NCBI GenBank assembly: GCA_038131365.1
Contig: JAYPPH010000005.1
Span: 372,001-436,000 of the forward strand
Source of the DNA: Marisalimonas marina
GTDB taxonomy: Bacteria > Pseudomonadota > Alphaproteobacteria > Puniceispirillales > Marisalimonadaceae
Reading direction: 5' to 3'
DNA length: 64,000 bases
The first letter of the stretch is position 1. Each line of letters starts with the position of its first letter. Shown one piece after another: positions 17,086-25,581 of this stretch. The notes under the pieces are model-generated. The model did no database searches and was not told the DNA's origin. It saw nothing but the letters and a program-made list of their open reading frames with translations. Both the position numbers and the translations under genes were made by a program.

Positions 17086-17583
17086 TTAGAATGTTTGTTT
17101 TATCTTTTTGTGTATTGGATATTTTATTATATTTAAAATAGTATTTTCATTATCATTACTTTTTAAAATTTTATAATTTTCTTTTTGATTATCATCAAAA
17201 AATTTTCTTAGCGTTGGAAGTGTTATGTTTGATTGAGTTTCTACATTCACTACAGTATCAGAATCGTTTTCTATAGGGCTTGGAATATTTGCAGAAGCTT
17301 CTGTAATTATATCGTTTTTCTGTGCAACATCTATTGCAGAGTATATTCCTTGGGCTGACCAATATATAATACTTGTTATTCCAACAAAAGTAGAGATTAT
17401 TGCGCTTGTGTAATGAATTGGTTTAAATGCGATTTCAATAGGGCCTCTTTTTGTGAAAATAAGAAAACGTCTTTCTGAAAACAAACCTAATTTTTTATTT
17501 GGTTGGGATTCTTCTCCAAAGCGTTGTCCAGTTTTTACAGGAGGAAGATTTTTACCAAACTTATTAAATGTGGAATTAACCAC
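17086..17583 (-). CDS. M23 peptidase, N-terminal membrane-anchor part (upstream of a frameshift)
   Basis: This is the first part of the M23 endopeptidase gene. It has a basic cytosolic head with RRFLIFTKRGPIEIAF, followed by one membrane segment (about residues 57-78) and a periplasmic linker. That order is standard for alphaproteobacterial M23 proteins that work with bactofilins. The frame ends after IKQTF, and the peptidase domain continues in the -1 frame. Adding one A to the A5 run at 17105-17109 would join the two parts. It follows the 17587-17961 gene by three bases and is divergent from the bactofilin genes. Confidence 0.75.
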   Translation of the reverse strand: MVNSTFNKFGKNLPPVKTGQRFGEESQPNKKLGLFSERRFLIFTKRGPIEIAFKPIHYTSAIISTFVGITSIIYWSAQGIYSAIDVAQKNDIITEASANIPSPIENDSDTVVNVETQSNITLPTLRKFFDDNQKENYKILKSNDNENTILNIIKYPIHKKIKQTF

Positions 17584-17586
17584 CTA

Positions 17587-17961
17587 TTACTCCATACCTT
17601 TATAAAGCAAATATAAGATGCCAAAATTAGAAAATATTTGAACAACAAACATAGCAATCAGAATTTTATTAGAAAGTGGATTTTTAACTGAGAGACTAAC
17701 TGAAGGAAAAGTTTCACTTTTTGATTTATTTTTGTGCGGAATGTTCTCATTAGTCTTTAATTCTTGGTTGTTGATCATGCTTTCGCTATGTTGATTCGCA
17801 TCAAACTTTTTAGATTCCATTGATAAAGTAATGTTGGAAGATTTAGTTTTTTGAAAAACTTCTCTAGAAACTATTTCTTCAATTTGTTCTGTACCTTCAT
17901 TTTCGATCTGCACTCGCATCTTTTCAATACGATCTCTAAGGTCTATAATTTCTTCAGCCAT
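17587..17961 (-). CDS. Hypothetical tail-anchored protein with IDLRDRIEKMR motif, M23-linked
   Basis: A 124-residue protein with three parts. A short amphipathic N-terminal helix (EEIIDLRDRIEKMRVQIE) leads into a polar, probably disordered middle. One membrane segment close to the C-terminus (about 99-119) ends in KGME. No known family is recognised. The gene is three bases upstream of the M23 peptidase gene, so they are probably translated together. Their divergent neighbours are three bactofilins. The N-terminal motif recurs in the gene at 5972-6532. A role as a partner that links bactofilin filaments and the M23 enzyme is possible but is inference. Confidence 0.7.
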   Translation of the reverse strand: MAEEIIDLRDRIEKMRVQIENEGTEQIEEIVSREVFQKTKSSNITLSMESKKFDANQHSESMINNQELKTNENIPHKNKSKSETFPSVSLSVKNPLSNKILIAMFVVQIFSNFGILYLLYKGME

Positions 17962-18136
17962 TTAAAAAATTCTCTAAAATAATTTTAGGGATATTATTAT
18001 GGCAAGTTAATTGCATCATTCATACCAAATAAATCTATTTTAATAATTTTTTTAATTGGTTTAATAATGATATGTAATATTAATCGTAAAACTTAAATTA
18101 GTTTAATGTAACTAAGAAGGAAAAGGAATTTCCATA

Positions 18137-18481
18137 ATGTTAGGAAGAACAAACGAAGCTGAAACTGAAAAATCAGTTATTTCAAGTGATATGAAAATTA
18201 AAGGTAAAATCTCTGCTGAAGGGAGTCTGGTTTTATTAGGTTCAGTTACAGGTGATATTAAATGTAATAGTTTATCAGTTGAGGAATCAGGTTCATTGAA
18301 GGGAAGTATTGACGCTGAAGTAGTGACTGTTTCTGGTAAATGTGATGGTCAAATTATTGGTGATTTTGTCTCAGTAAAATCTTCCGGTAAAATATCCGGT
18401 GAAGTTTTTTATGAAAATATATCAATTGAAGAAGGTGCAATAGTAGAAGCTCAAATTGGTAAAAGACAAAATAAAAAATAA
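18137..18481 (+). CDS. Bactofilin (first of three)
   Basis: A 114-residue bactofilin, a cytoskeletal protein that forms nucleotide-free beta-helical filaments at the membrane. A short N-terminal tail (about 1-15) precedes the beta-helix with its repeating pattern: MKIKGKISAEGSLVLLGSVTG, then CNSLSVEESGSLKGSIDAE and GKISGEVFYENISIEEGA. GGAAAAGGAA precedes the start. It is the first of three consecutive bactofilin genes and is divergent from the M23 gene, the usual partner of bactofilins in Helicobacter, Caulobacter and Hyphomonas, where they guide cell-shape peptidoglycan editing. Confidence 0.92.
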   Translation: MLGRTNEAETEKSVISSDMKIKGKISAEGSLVLLGSVTGDIKCNSLSVEESGSLKGSIDAEVVTVSGKCDGQIIGDFVSVKSSGKISGEVFYENISIEEGAIVEAQIGKRQNKK

Positions 18482-18493
18482 GGGAGTTTATGA

Positions 18494-18886
18494 ATGGCTA
18501 ATAAACAAGCGGTATTAGGATCTGGAGCTAGATTTAAAGGAAAAATTTCTAATGCTAAATCAATAGAAATAAATGGGTTTGTAGAAGCTGATTTGGTAAC
18601 TGAAAAAGTTACAATTGGCTCTGCAGGAAAGTTTATAGGTGCAGTTGATTCTGATTTGGTTGTGATCGCTGGTGAGTATGAAGGGAAAATGCAGGCTGAG
18701 AGTGTTTGGCTTACTGAAACATCTCGAATAAGTGGAGAAGTTCATTACAAATCTCTTCAAATGGATAGAGGGGCAGCTTTAAATTGTAGAGTTGTACATA
18801 ATTGGAATGAGACTGATAACTCAAAGGCTGAGGAAATAGAAGAACAAGCTGATGAAGCTATAGAAGAACAAATAGATGAGAAGTAA
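18494..18886 (+). CDS. Bactofilin (second of three)
   Basis: A 130-residue bactofilin: ANKQAVLGSGARFKGKISNA opens the beta-helix, with SIEINGFVEADLV, KVTIGSAGKFIGAV and SRISGEVHYKSLQMDRGAAL further along. It carries an acidic C-terminal tail (about 112-130) missing from its two neighbours. Such tails differ between paralogues and may decide partner binding or position. It starts 12 bases after the first bactofilin, with GGGAG upstream, so the genes are likely one transcript. Copolymerisation with its neighbours is an inference from the cluster. Confidence 0.92.
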   Translation: MANKQAVLGSGARFKGKISNAKSIEINGFVEADLVTEKVTIGSAGKFIGAVDSDLVVIAGEYEGKMQAESVWLTETSRISGEVHYKSLQMDRGAALNCRVVHNWNETDNSKAEEIEEQADEAIEEQIDEK

Positions 18887-18911
18887 TTAAACATTTAAAA
18901 AGGTATGAATT

Positions 18912-19229
18912 ATGAGTGAGATAACATATATTTCTGAAGAATTAGTAATGGAAGGTACTTTGGATTCTGCTGGCTCCTCTGTTGTTGTAGCAGGAAGATT
19001 TAAAGGTGAATTAAGAGCTAAAGATGTTCTTCTAGAATCTAATAGTATTTTTGATGGAAACTTAGTAGCGGATAAAGCAACACTTGGTGGGTTGGTTAAA
19101 GGCGAAGTTTCAGCAAACATTCTTAATGTTGCCAGCAGTGCAAAAGTAGAAGGAAACCTTAAAACTAATGCACTTTCTATCGACTTGGGAGCTGAGGTCT
19201 CTGGAAGTATAACTAGAATTTCTAAATAG
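18912..19229 (+). CDS. Bactofilin (third of three)
   Basis: A 105-residue bactofilin, the shortest of the three. The beta-helix runs nearly end to end, from TLDSAGSSVVVAGRFKGELRA through NSIFDGNLVADKATLGGLVKG to AKVEGNLKTNALSIDLGAEVSGS. Almost no N- or C-terminal tail is present. It lies 25 bases after the second copy and has AAAAGG before its start. It is convergent with the small gene at 19231-19491. Three bactofilins in a row suggest division of labour in one filament system, but this cannot be read from the sequence. Confidence 0.9.
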   Translation: MSEITYISEELVMEGTLDSAGSSVVVAGRFKGELRAKDVLLESNSIFDGNLVADKATLGGLVKGEVSANILNVASSAKVEGNLKTNALSIDLGAEVSGSITRISK

Positions 19230-19249
19230 ATTAATTACGTCTATTTTTT
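19224..19249. terminator. Candidate bidirectional terminator between convergent genes
   Basis: AAATAGA (19224-19230) and TCTATTT (19240-19246) form a 7-bp AT-rich stem with a 9-base loop, followed by a T run to 19249. It spans the stop codons of the third bactofilin and of the opposing small gene. The stem is weak because it has only one G-C pair, so this is a tentative call. Confidence 0.3.
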
Positions 19250-19491
19250 AAAGAGGTTTTTATACAATCATTGATGAAATTTATAGTTTCATTTTGGCCA
19301 GTTAGTTCTACAAGTTTCATTGTAGCGTATCTTCCTGCAGCAAGTGCAATTGCTAACTCATCATTTTCTTTAACTGTCTCATTGTCCAAATAAATTTCAA
19401 TATCATCCCTTATTCTAATTAATTTTTCTCTGTATTCGTAATATTCATCTTCAATAGATGATTTAAAATTTACATTAATAATTTGACCCAT
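19231..19491 (-). CDS. Small hypothetical protein, 86 residues
   Basis: A soluble, acidic, helix-rich protein with no signal peptide, membrane segment or family I recognise. It begins GQIINVNFKSSIEDEYYEYREKL (key residues N-F, E-Y-Y-E-Y-R) and has a second helical part, LAIALAAGRYATMKLVEL. AGGG lies 8 bases before the ATG, and codon use is like its neighbours, so it is probably translated. It is convergent with the bactofilin cluster. No function can be given. Confidence 0.6.
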   Translation of the reverse strand: MGQIINVNFKSSIEDEYYEYREKLIRIRDDIEIYLDNETVKENDELAIALAAGRYATMKLVELTGQNETINFINDCIKTSLKNRRN

Positions 19492-19588
19492 TTATAATAC
19501 CCTTTACCAAATTTAATCACTAATATACTTAACGTCATATTAATTATAATTTTAAAATTTAAAAAACTTCAAAAACGGAAAGATATTC

Positions 19589-20410
19589 ATGATAAGTTTT
19601 AATTTTTTCAAAAATGGAAAATTATTATCATCCGACACAAGTAAAGATTTTATAAAAACAAACCAAAATAAAGTTTTATTTATTTTACATGGTCTTTATG
19701 GACGGGGTAAAAATTGGCATACGTTTGCTAAAAAATATAGTTCTGACAGAGATCAATTGGTTATTACCACTAATTTACGAAATCATGGAGGAAATGAATT
19801 TAAAAAAGAACAATCCTATTTATTGATGGCAGAAGATATTATGGAAATAATAAAATATTTAGGCGTCAGTAAAGTTGATTTGTTAGGCCATTCAATGGGA
19901 GGAAAACTAGCTATGGTAATGACCTTGTTAGATGAATCTTATATTGACAAAGTTGTCGTAGCGGATATAGCTCCAGTTAATTATGTTCAAGATAATCAAA
20001 ATATAATTGATATATTATTGAATTTAGACCTCTATTCTATCAAGAATAGAACTCATGCTGATGAAATTTTGTCTAATTACATCAATGAAAAATTTTTGAG
20101 GACCTTTCTTTTACAAAATTTAGAATTAGAAGAAGGTAAATACAAATGGTCGATTAACTTAGAAGTAATCAAAAAATCAATGAAAGATCTTAGATCTTTT
20201 CCTGAGTTTGATAATGTAAAATTAATTGAAAATAAAATTTTATGTATTTATGGCCAAAATAGTGACTATGTTAAGGAAGAATATTTTAATAATTTTAAAA
20301 AATATTTCTCTAATGTATCCTTTCAAAAAATTAAAGATGCAGGACATTTTTTACATGTTGAAAAGGCTAGTGAATTTTATGAAATATCTTCAAATTTTTT
20401 TAAAAATTAA
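19589..20410 (+). CDS. Alpha/beta hydrolase, YbfF-type esterase
   Basis: A 273-residue alpha/beta hydrolase. The oxyanion-hole motif LHGLYGRGKNW, the NLRNHGGN strand, the nucleophile elbow GHSMGG and the strand VVVADIAPVNY match the YbfF-like esterase group. A late Asp and the His in DAGHFLH complete the triad. YbfF enzymes hydrolyse short acyl esters and acyl-CoA in vitro; the native substrate is unknown. It lies 39 bases before purU on the same strand. The protein looks complete. Confidence 0.85.
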   Translation: MISFNFFKNGKLLSSDTSKDFIKTNQNKVLFILHGLYGRGKNWHTFAKKYSSDRDQLVITTNLRNHGGNEFKKEQSYLLMAEDIMEIIKYLGVSKVDLLGHSMGGKLAMVMTLLDESYIDKVVVADIAPVNYVQDNQNIIDILLNLDLYSIKNRTHADEILSNYINEKFLRTFLLQNLELEEGKYKWSINLEVIKKSMKDLRSFPEFDNVKLIENKILCIYGQNSDYVKEEYFNNFKKYFSNVSFQKIKDAGHFLHVEKASEFYEISSNFFKN

Positions 20411-20448
20411 CTTATGATGTTGTTTGATTATTTAAAAAAATGTATTAG

Positions 20449-21333
20449 ATGTTCATGTCACAAAAAATCGAAACTCATATTCTAACATTTTCTTGTAAAG
20501 ACCAGATTGGTATAGTTGCTAAGATCTCTTCTATACTTGCCAAATATAAATGTAATATTGTTGAATCTAAACAGTTTACTGATACTCTAAATGGAAATTT
20601 TTTTATAAGACAAAGTTTTATTCTATTTGAAAAAACAAAAATAGAAGATTTAAGGTCTAGTTTAAATTTATTATCATCTGATTTAAAAGGAGTTCATTTC
20701 TTATCTGAGATTGATAACAAAATGGATACTGTTTTACTTGTTTCAAAGTTTGATCATTGTTTGAATGATCTTTTGTTTAGGGTAAGGAATAATTCTTTAA
20801 ACATAAATATCAAAGCTATAATTTCAAATCACAAAGTTGCGCAAGAGATAGCTGAATTTTCTAATATACCTTTTCATTATCTACCTGTTGATAAAAATAA
20901 TAAAGATCAGCAAGAGCAAAAAATTAAGAAAATTTTATACGATAACAATATCGAACTTATTGTTTTAGCAAGGTATATGCAAGTATTGTCTGAATCTTTT
21001 ACTAACGAATTTGAAGGTAAAATCATCAATATACATCATAGTTTTTTACCTAGTTTTAAGGGAGCTAAACCTTACCATCAAGCTTTTGAAAGAGGAGTAA
21101 AAGTTATTGGAGCTACAGCTCATTATGTGACAAAAGAATTAGACGAAGGCCCTATTATTGAACAGGACACGCAAGAAGTAGATCACGAAATGATGCCAGA
21201 TGACTTAATCTCTATTGGCAGGGATATAGAATCTAGAGTTCTGTATAGAGCACTTAAGGCCCATTCCGAAAAGAGAGTGTTCCTGAATGGAAAAAGAACA
21301 ATTGTATTTAAAGGACATAGAAAAGTAGTATGA
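20449..21333 (+). CDS. purU: Formyltetrahydrofolate deformylase
   Basis: Hydrolyses 10-formyltetrahydrofolate to formate and tetrahydrofolate, balancing one-carbon pools. An N-terminal ACT domain (about residues 8-85) begins THILTFSCKDQIGIVAKIS. The formyltransferase fold follows, with VLARYMQVLS, INIHHSFLPSFKGAKPYHQA and GATAHYVTKELDEGPII carrying the catalytic Asn-His-Asp set. Its length, 294 residues, is typical. An in-frame ATG at 20455 is an alternative start. The stop overlaps the trxB start by four bases (ATGA), which suggests translational coupling. Confidence 0.95.
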   Translation: MFMSQKIETHILTFSCKDQIGIVAKISSILAKYKCNIVESKQFTDTLNGNFFIRQSFILFEKTKIEDLRSSLNLLSSDLKGVHFLSEIDNKMDTVLLVSKFDHCLNDLLFRVRNNSLNINIKAIISNHKVAQEIAEFSNIPFHYLPVDKNNKDQQEQKIKKILYDNNIELIVLARYMQVLSESFTNEFEGKIINIHHSFLPSFKGAKPYHQAFERGVKVIGATAHYVTKELDEGPIIEQDTQEVDHEMMPDDLISIGRDIESRVLYRALKAHSEKRVFLNGKRTIVFKGHRKVV

Positions 21334-22262
21334 CAGATAAAAAAGAAAAAGTTATTATAGTAGGGTCTGGAGCTGCAGGCCTGACAGCAGCTATTTACGC
21401 TGCTAGAGCGAATTTAGAACCACTAGTGATTGAGGGTATCCAACCTGGGGGACAATTAACTATTACTACTGATGTTGAAAATTATCCTGGATATGCAGAT
21501 GTTGTTCAGGGTCCATGGATGATGGAGCAAATGAGATTACAAGCAAAGAAAGTTGGTGCCAGAATAATAAACGATATTGTGACGAGTGTTGAGTTTAAAG
21601 ACAATAAAAAAATACTCAAACTAGACTCAAATAAGACACTTGAAACTGAAACTGTTATCATAGCAACTGGTGCACAAGCAAAATGGCTTGGTCTGGAAAG
21701 TGAAAATGAATTCAATGGGAGAGGAGTTTCTGCTTGTGCGACCTGTGATGGTTTTTTTTACAGGAATAAAGAAGTAGCTGTCATTGGTGGTGGAAATACC
21801 GCAGTCGAAGAAGCTTTATACTTATCTAATATATGTTCTAAAGTAACTTTAATTCACAGAAGAGATGAGTTGAGGTCAGAAAAAATTTTACAAAAAAGAT
21901 TATTTGAAAAGGAGAATGTTAAAATAATCTGGAATAATGTTGTTGATGAAATAAAAGGTAATGAAAGTGGTGTTAATTCATTAAAATTGGCATCTACAAT
22001 TTCAAAAGAAACAGAAATAATAAATGTTGAAGGTGTATTTGTTGCTATTGGCCATAGTCCATCTACAGAGGCATTTAGAGGAGCAATTGATATGGATGAT
22101 GAGGGATATATCATTGCGCAAAAGCCTGGGACCTCCCTAACAAATATTGATGGTGTGTTTGCAGCAGGAGACTGCGTTGATAAAATTTATAGGCAAGCAG
22201 TTACAGCTGCAGGTATGGGATGTATGGCAGCTTTAGATGCAGAGAAATGGCTTCAAAAATAG
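21330..22262 (+). CDS. trxB: Thioredoxin reductase (NADPH)
   Basis: An NADPH-dependent flavoenzyme that reduces thioredoxin. The FAD-binding GSGAAGLTAAIYAARA motif is at the N-terminus, the redox disulfide is in SACATCDGFF (Cys-Ala-Thr-Cys), and the NADPH-binding motif VIGGGNTAVEEALYLS follows. The C-terminal FAD motif is GVFAAGDCVDK. At 310 residues it is a standard low-molecular-weight TrxR. It overlaps purU by four bases and is convergent with speB four bases away. MsrA, encoded at 27579, would depend on the thioredoxin system this enzyme supplies. Confidence 0.97.
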   Translation: MTDKKEKVIIVGSGAAGLTAAIYAARANLEPLVIEGIQPGGQLTITTDVENYPGYADVVQGPWMMEQMRLQAKKVGARIINDIVTSVEFKDNKKILKLDSNKTLETETVIIATGAQAKWLGLESENEFNGRGVSACATCDGFFYRNKEVAVIGGGNTAVEEALYLSNICSKVTLIHRRDELRSEKILQKRLFEKENVKIIWNNVVDEIKGNESGVNSLKLASTISKETEIINVEGVFVAIGHSPSTEAFRGAIDMDDEGYIIAQKPGTSLTNIDGVFAAGDCVDKIYRQAVTAAGMGCMAALDAEKWLQK

Positions 22263-22266
22263 TAAA

Positions 22267-23151
22267 TTACTTCTTTGTGTTTAAATTAATTAATTCCATT
22301 ATTTTATAAACTAAAGTAGCAGCAGTAAAGTCGTATGCTAGAAACCCTTTTATTGGTGATAATTCAACGACATCAAATCCAACTATTTCTCTGTCTTTAA
22401 TCAATTTATGAATTAATTCTAAACTTTCATTAAAACCTAAGCCCCCTGGGACAGGTGTTCCAGTGGCTGGCATAATTGACGGATCAAGTCCATCCAAGTC
22501 AAAGGAAATATATATTTTTTTTGGGAAATTTTGTGGTAAATATAATTCGTCGCTTTTCTTTATTTCTTCTACACTATAAGAAGTAATTTGAAATTTTCTT
22601 CTGTTATCTGCTTCTTCCTTACTTAAGGCTCTGACACCACATTGTGCGATTTTATAATTTTCTTCACTCAGTAAGTACATTACACTTGCATGTGAATGAA
22701 CTTCATTTTCGTATTTTTCTCTCAGATCAGCATGAGCATCAATTTGTAATATACCAATTTCATTTTTATTTTTTAATTCTAAGCCTTTAAAAATACCATT
22801 TACCGCACCGTAGGTTATACTATGTTCTCCGCCTAAGATTACGGGTATCTTATTTTTAGAACTTACAGATTGAGTTAATTTTTGAAGTTCGTTAATGACT
22901 ATATCTATAGGTTTGTTGCAGTCTAAAAAAGGATGAGTATATATACCATCAAGGCAAGGTTCACTTTTCCCAGTATATCTTTCTAATTCATTACTTGCTT
23001 CTATTATGGCTTGAGGACCCATGCTAGTACCTTTACCATATGAAACTGTTTTTTCGAGTGGAACCGGTATAATATGAAATTTAGAAAAATCTTTATTTTT
23101 TTCAGTATCAGATAATTCAGATTTTAAAAAAATATTATTATTCAATTTCAT
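22267..23151 (-). CDS. speB: Agmatinase
   Basis: A ureohydrolase that splits agmatine to putrescine and urea. The binuclear manganese motifs GGEHSITYG, DAHADLRE and SFDLDGLDPS are all intact. TGTPVPGGL and VVELSP match the arginase/agmatinase family. The agmatinase assignment rests mainly on context, since it is the last gene of a minus-strand group that starts with arginine decarboxylase, the enzyme that makes agmatine. It follows nspC by 16 bases. Its length, 294 residues, is normal. Arginase is the main alternative but fits the pathway less well. Confidence 0.93.
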   Translation of the reverse strand: MKLNNNIFLKSELSDTEKNKDFSKFHIIPVPLEKTVSYGKGTSMGPQAIIEASNELERYTGKSEPCLDGIYTHPFLDCNKPIDIVINELQKLTQSVSSKNKIPVILGGEHSITYGAVNGIFKGLELKNKNEIGILQIDAHADLREKYENEVHSHASVMYLLSEENYKIAQCGVRALSKEEADNRRKFQITSYSVEEIKKSDELYLPQNFPKKIYISFDLDGLDPSIMPATGTPVPGGLGFNESLELIHKLIKDREIVGFDVVELSPIKGFLAYDFTAATLVYKIMELINLNTKK

Positions 23152-23167
23152 TTACCTTAGAAAAAAC

Positions 23168-24340
23168 TCATGATAATTTGTTTTCAAAATCCTCGTAAGA
23201 AAATTCTTTTATTATATCAATATCATTTGTTTTACTATCCCAAATAGCTATTGAGGGCATCTTTACACCATTAAAAAAATTTGTTTTTACCATACTATAA
23301 TGTGCCTGGTCTAATAGAGCTATGCGTTCACCAACTCTGGGTTCTTTTTTGAAGTTATAAATACCTAAATTATCACCAGCTAGACAACTAGGGCCACCTA
23401 ATTGTACCTTATGACCCTTTGTTGGTTCGTTAAGTAATGCAGGTCTATATGGTGCTTCTATTACATCTGGTATATGGGATGTTGCACTTATATCTGTTAT
23501 AGCTATTGATGGCGAGAGGTTGTGGTTGGGTTTAAAATAATCAATGATTTCACCAATTAAGATTCCTGCGTCTAAAACCACGGCCTCACCAGGTTCTATA
23601 TAAATTTGACAGTTTGTTTCATAAGCAATTTTCTTTAAAAATTGTTTTAATTTATTAATTTCATAATCTTTTCTGGTGATGTGATGCCCACCTCCCAAAT
23701 TAATCCATTTAAGTTTTTTTGAGAGATTCATTATAGTTTTGTTTATGTGGTTCCACGTATTTTCTAATGGTTTGAAGTTTTGCTCACATAACGTATGAAA
23801 ATGAATACCAGAGAGTTTTGTAGCATCAATATTTTTTAAATCATTTAAATGAATTCCTAATCTAGAATTCACATTAGCTGGATTGTACTTATCGTTTTTA
23901 ACTTCTGAATAAAGAGGGTTGATTCTTATTCCAATCTCATTATTAAATTTTCTTGCAATATCGAAAAATTCATTCATTTGGTTATTTGAATTAAAAATTA
24001 TATGATCAGATTTTTGTGCAATTTCGTTAAATTCATCTTTTTTAAAAGCTGGTGAATAAGTACTTATTTCTCCTTTAAAATATTTTTTTGCTAATCTTGT
24101 TTCATATAATCCTGAACTACAACAACCATCTAAATAATTCGATATTAAAGGGGCAAGTGAAAATGTTGAAAACGCTTTTAGAGCAAGAAGGACTTTGACG
24201 TTAGAGGATTCCTTCAATCCAAATAGAATTTCTAAGTTATCTTGTAATGCTTTTTTATCTATGACAAAACATGGACTAGGTAATGAATACAAATCTAATT
24301 GACTAAAATTTTTAGGGTTTCCACCCATTGTTTGAAGCAT
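23168..24340 (-). CDS. nspC: Carboxynorspermidine/carboxyspermidine decarboxylase
   Basis: A PLP-dependent fold III decarboxylase that converts carboxyspermidine to spermidine (or carboxynorspermidine to norspermidine). SLPSPCFVIDKKALQDN opens the protein. VLLALKAFS contains the PLP Lys, WINLGGGHH is the glycine-rich phosphate site, and IYIEPGEA and LGGPSCLAGD (active-site Cys from the partner subunit) follow. Its length, 390 residues, fits NspC. The gene sits between the matching dehydrogenase and speB. Since putrescine is made by this cluster, carboxyspermidine is the likely substrate. Confidence 0.93.
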   Translation of the reverse strand: MLQTMGGNPKNFSQLDLYSLPSPCFVIDKKALQDNLEILFGLKESSNVKVLLALKAFSTFSLAPLISNYLDGCCSSGLYETRLAKKYFKGEISTYSPAFKKDEFNEIAQKSDHIIFNSNNQMNEFFDIARKFNNEIGIRINPLYSEVKNDKYNPANVNSRLGIHLNDLKNIDATKLSGIHFHTLCEQNFKPLENTWNHINKTIMNLSKKLKWINLGGGHHITRKDYEINKLKQFLKKIAYETNCQIYIEPGEAVVLDAGILIGEIIDYFKPNHNLSPSIAITDISATSHIPDVIEAPYRPALLNEPTKGHKVQLGGPSCLAGDNLGIYNFKKEPRVGERIALLDQAHYSMVKTNFFNGVKMPSIAIWDSKTNDIDIIKEFSYEDFENKLS

Positions 24341-24348
24341 TTTTTTGC

Positions 24349-25560
24349 CTAGAAGGTAATTCGATTATCAAGCTCTATTGTTTTTGTTGGCAAACCATAT
24401 TCATTTAGTAGTTCCATAAATGGATCAGGATCAAATTGTTCCATATTCCACACACCTGGCTTGAACCATTTTCTTTCTAACATCAGTTTGGTACCAATCA
24501 TTGCTGGTACACCAGTTGTATATGAAATCGCCTGACTACCAACTTCTACAAAACATTCTTCATGATCACAGATGTTGTAGGTATAAAAAGTTTTTTCTTT
24601 GCCATCTTTCTTACCTGTTATAATTGTACCAATACATGTTTTACCTTTTGTCCTTTCTCCAAGACTCCCAGGATCAGGAAGTATTTTTTTCAAAAACTGT
24701 AAGGGTATTATTTCGGTTCCATTATAATTAACGGGCTTAATTGAAGTCATGCCAACATTTTCAAGGACTTCTAAATGTTTTAAATAACTATCACCAAATG
24801 TCATCCAAAATCGTGCTCTTTTAATTTCAGGAAAATGTTTAATCAAACTTTCTAATTCTTCATGGTACATTAAGTACATATTCTTGTATCCAATTTCAGG
24901 AAAATCAAAGGATACTTTATTTTTTAATGCCGGACCTATTTTCCATTGATTATTTTCCCAGTGTTTGCTCTCTGACGTAACTTCTCTGATATTAATCTCT
25001 GGATTAAAGTTAGTAGCAAATGGATGTCCATGATCACCATCATTGCAATCTAAAATATCTAAATAATCAATGTGATCTAAATAATGTTTTTTTGTATATG
25101 CGGTAAAAACATTCGTAACGCCTGGATCAAATCCTGAGCCAAGCAAAGCCATTAGACCTTTTTCTAAAAATTTTTTCTGATAATCCCATTGCCATTTATA
25201 TTCAAATTTTGCATCATCTTTAGGTTCATAATTTGCTGTATCTAAATAATGAGTATTTGTAGAAAGACATGCGTCCATTATATTTAAGTCTTGGTAGGGA
25301 AGAGCAAGGTTAACAACTACAAATGGATCATACCTTTTAATTACTGAAATTGTATCCTCAACATTATCTGCGTCTAAGGAAACAATTTCAATTTCAACAT
25401 TATATTTATTTTTTACACTTTTTTGAATGGCTTTACATTTATCGATGGTTCTGCTTGCCAAGATTATCTTATTAAAGGTATTTGAAATAGAAGCCATTTT
25501 ATGAATTGTTACATTGCTAACACCTCCTGCACCAATCACTAAAACTGTATTCATTGCCAA
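24349..25560 (-). CDS. Carboxy(nor)spermidine dehydrogenase, saccharopine dehydrogenase family
   Basis: A member of the saccharopine dehydrogenase family. It condenses putrescine (or diaminopropane) with aspartate beta-semialdehyde and reduces the product with NADPH to carboxyspermidine (or carboxynorspermidine). The N-terminal Rossmann motif is VLVIGAGGVSNVTIHKMA. The stretch GSGFDPGVTNVF and the C-terminal TGVPAMIGTKLM are typical of this enzyme group. It is 403 residues, the expected size. It is followed 8 bases later by nspC, the next enzyme, and preceded by speA. Function is assigned by family and operon logic together. Confidence 0.92.
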   Translation of the reverse strand: MAMNTVLVIGAGGVSNVTIHKMASISNTFNKIILASRTIDKCKAIQKSVKNKYNVEIEIVSLDADNVEDTISVIKRYDPFVVVNLALPYQDLNIMDACLSTNTHYLDTANYEPKDDAKFEYKWQWDYQKKFLEKGLMALLGSGFDPGVTNVFTAYTKKHYLDHIDYLDILDCNDGDHGHPFATNFNPEINIREVTSESKHWENNQWKIGPALKNKVSFDFPEIGYKNMYLMYHEELESLIKHFPEIKRARFWMTFGDSYLKHLEVLENVGMTSIKPVNYNGTEIIPLQFLKKILPDPGSLGERTKGKTCIGTIITGKKDGKEKTFYTYNICDHEECFVEVGSQAISYTTGVPAMIGTKLMLERKWFKPGVWNMEQFDPDPFMELLNEYGLPTKTIELDNRITF

Positions 25561-25581
25561 TCTCCTCTAATATGTACTTAG

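Noticed and set aside
17104..17110. C AAA AAG as a programmed -1 frameshift site in the M23 gene
   Set aside because: The heptamer lacks full P-site re-pairing, I see no clear downstream hairpin, and such regulation is not known to me for this family. A one-base indel is simpler. It is kept only as an alternative in the finding.
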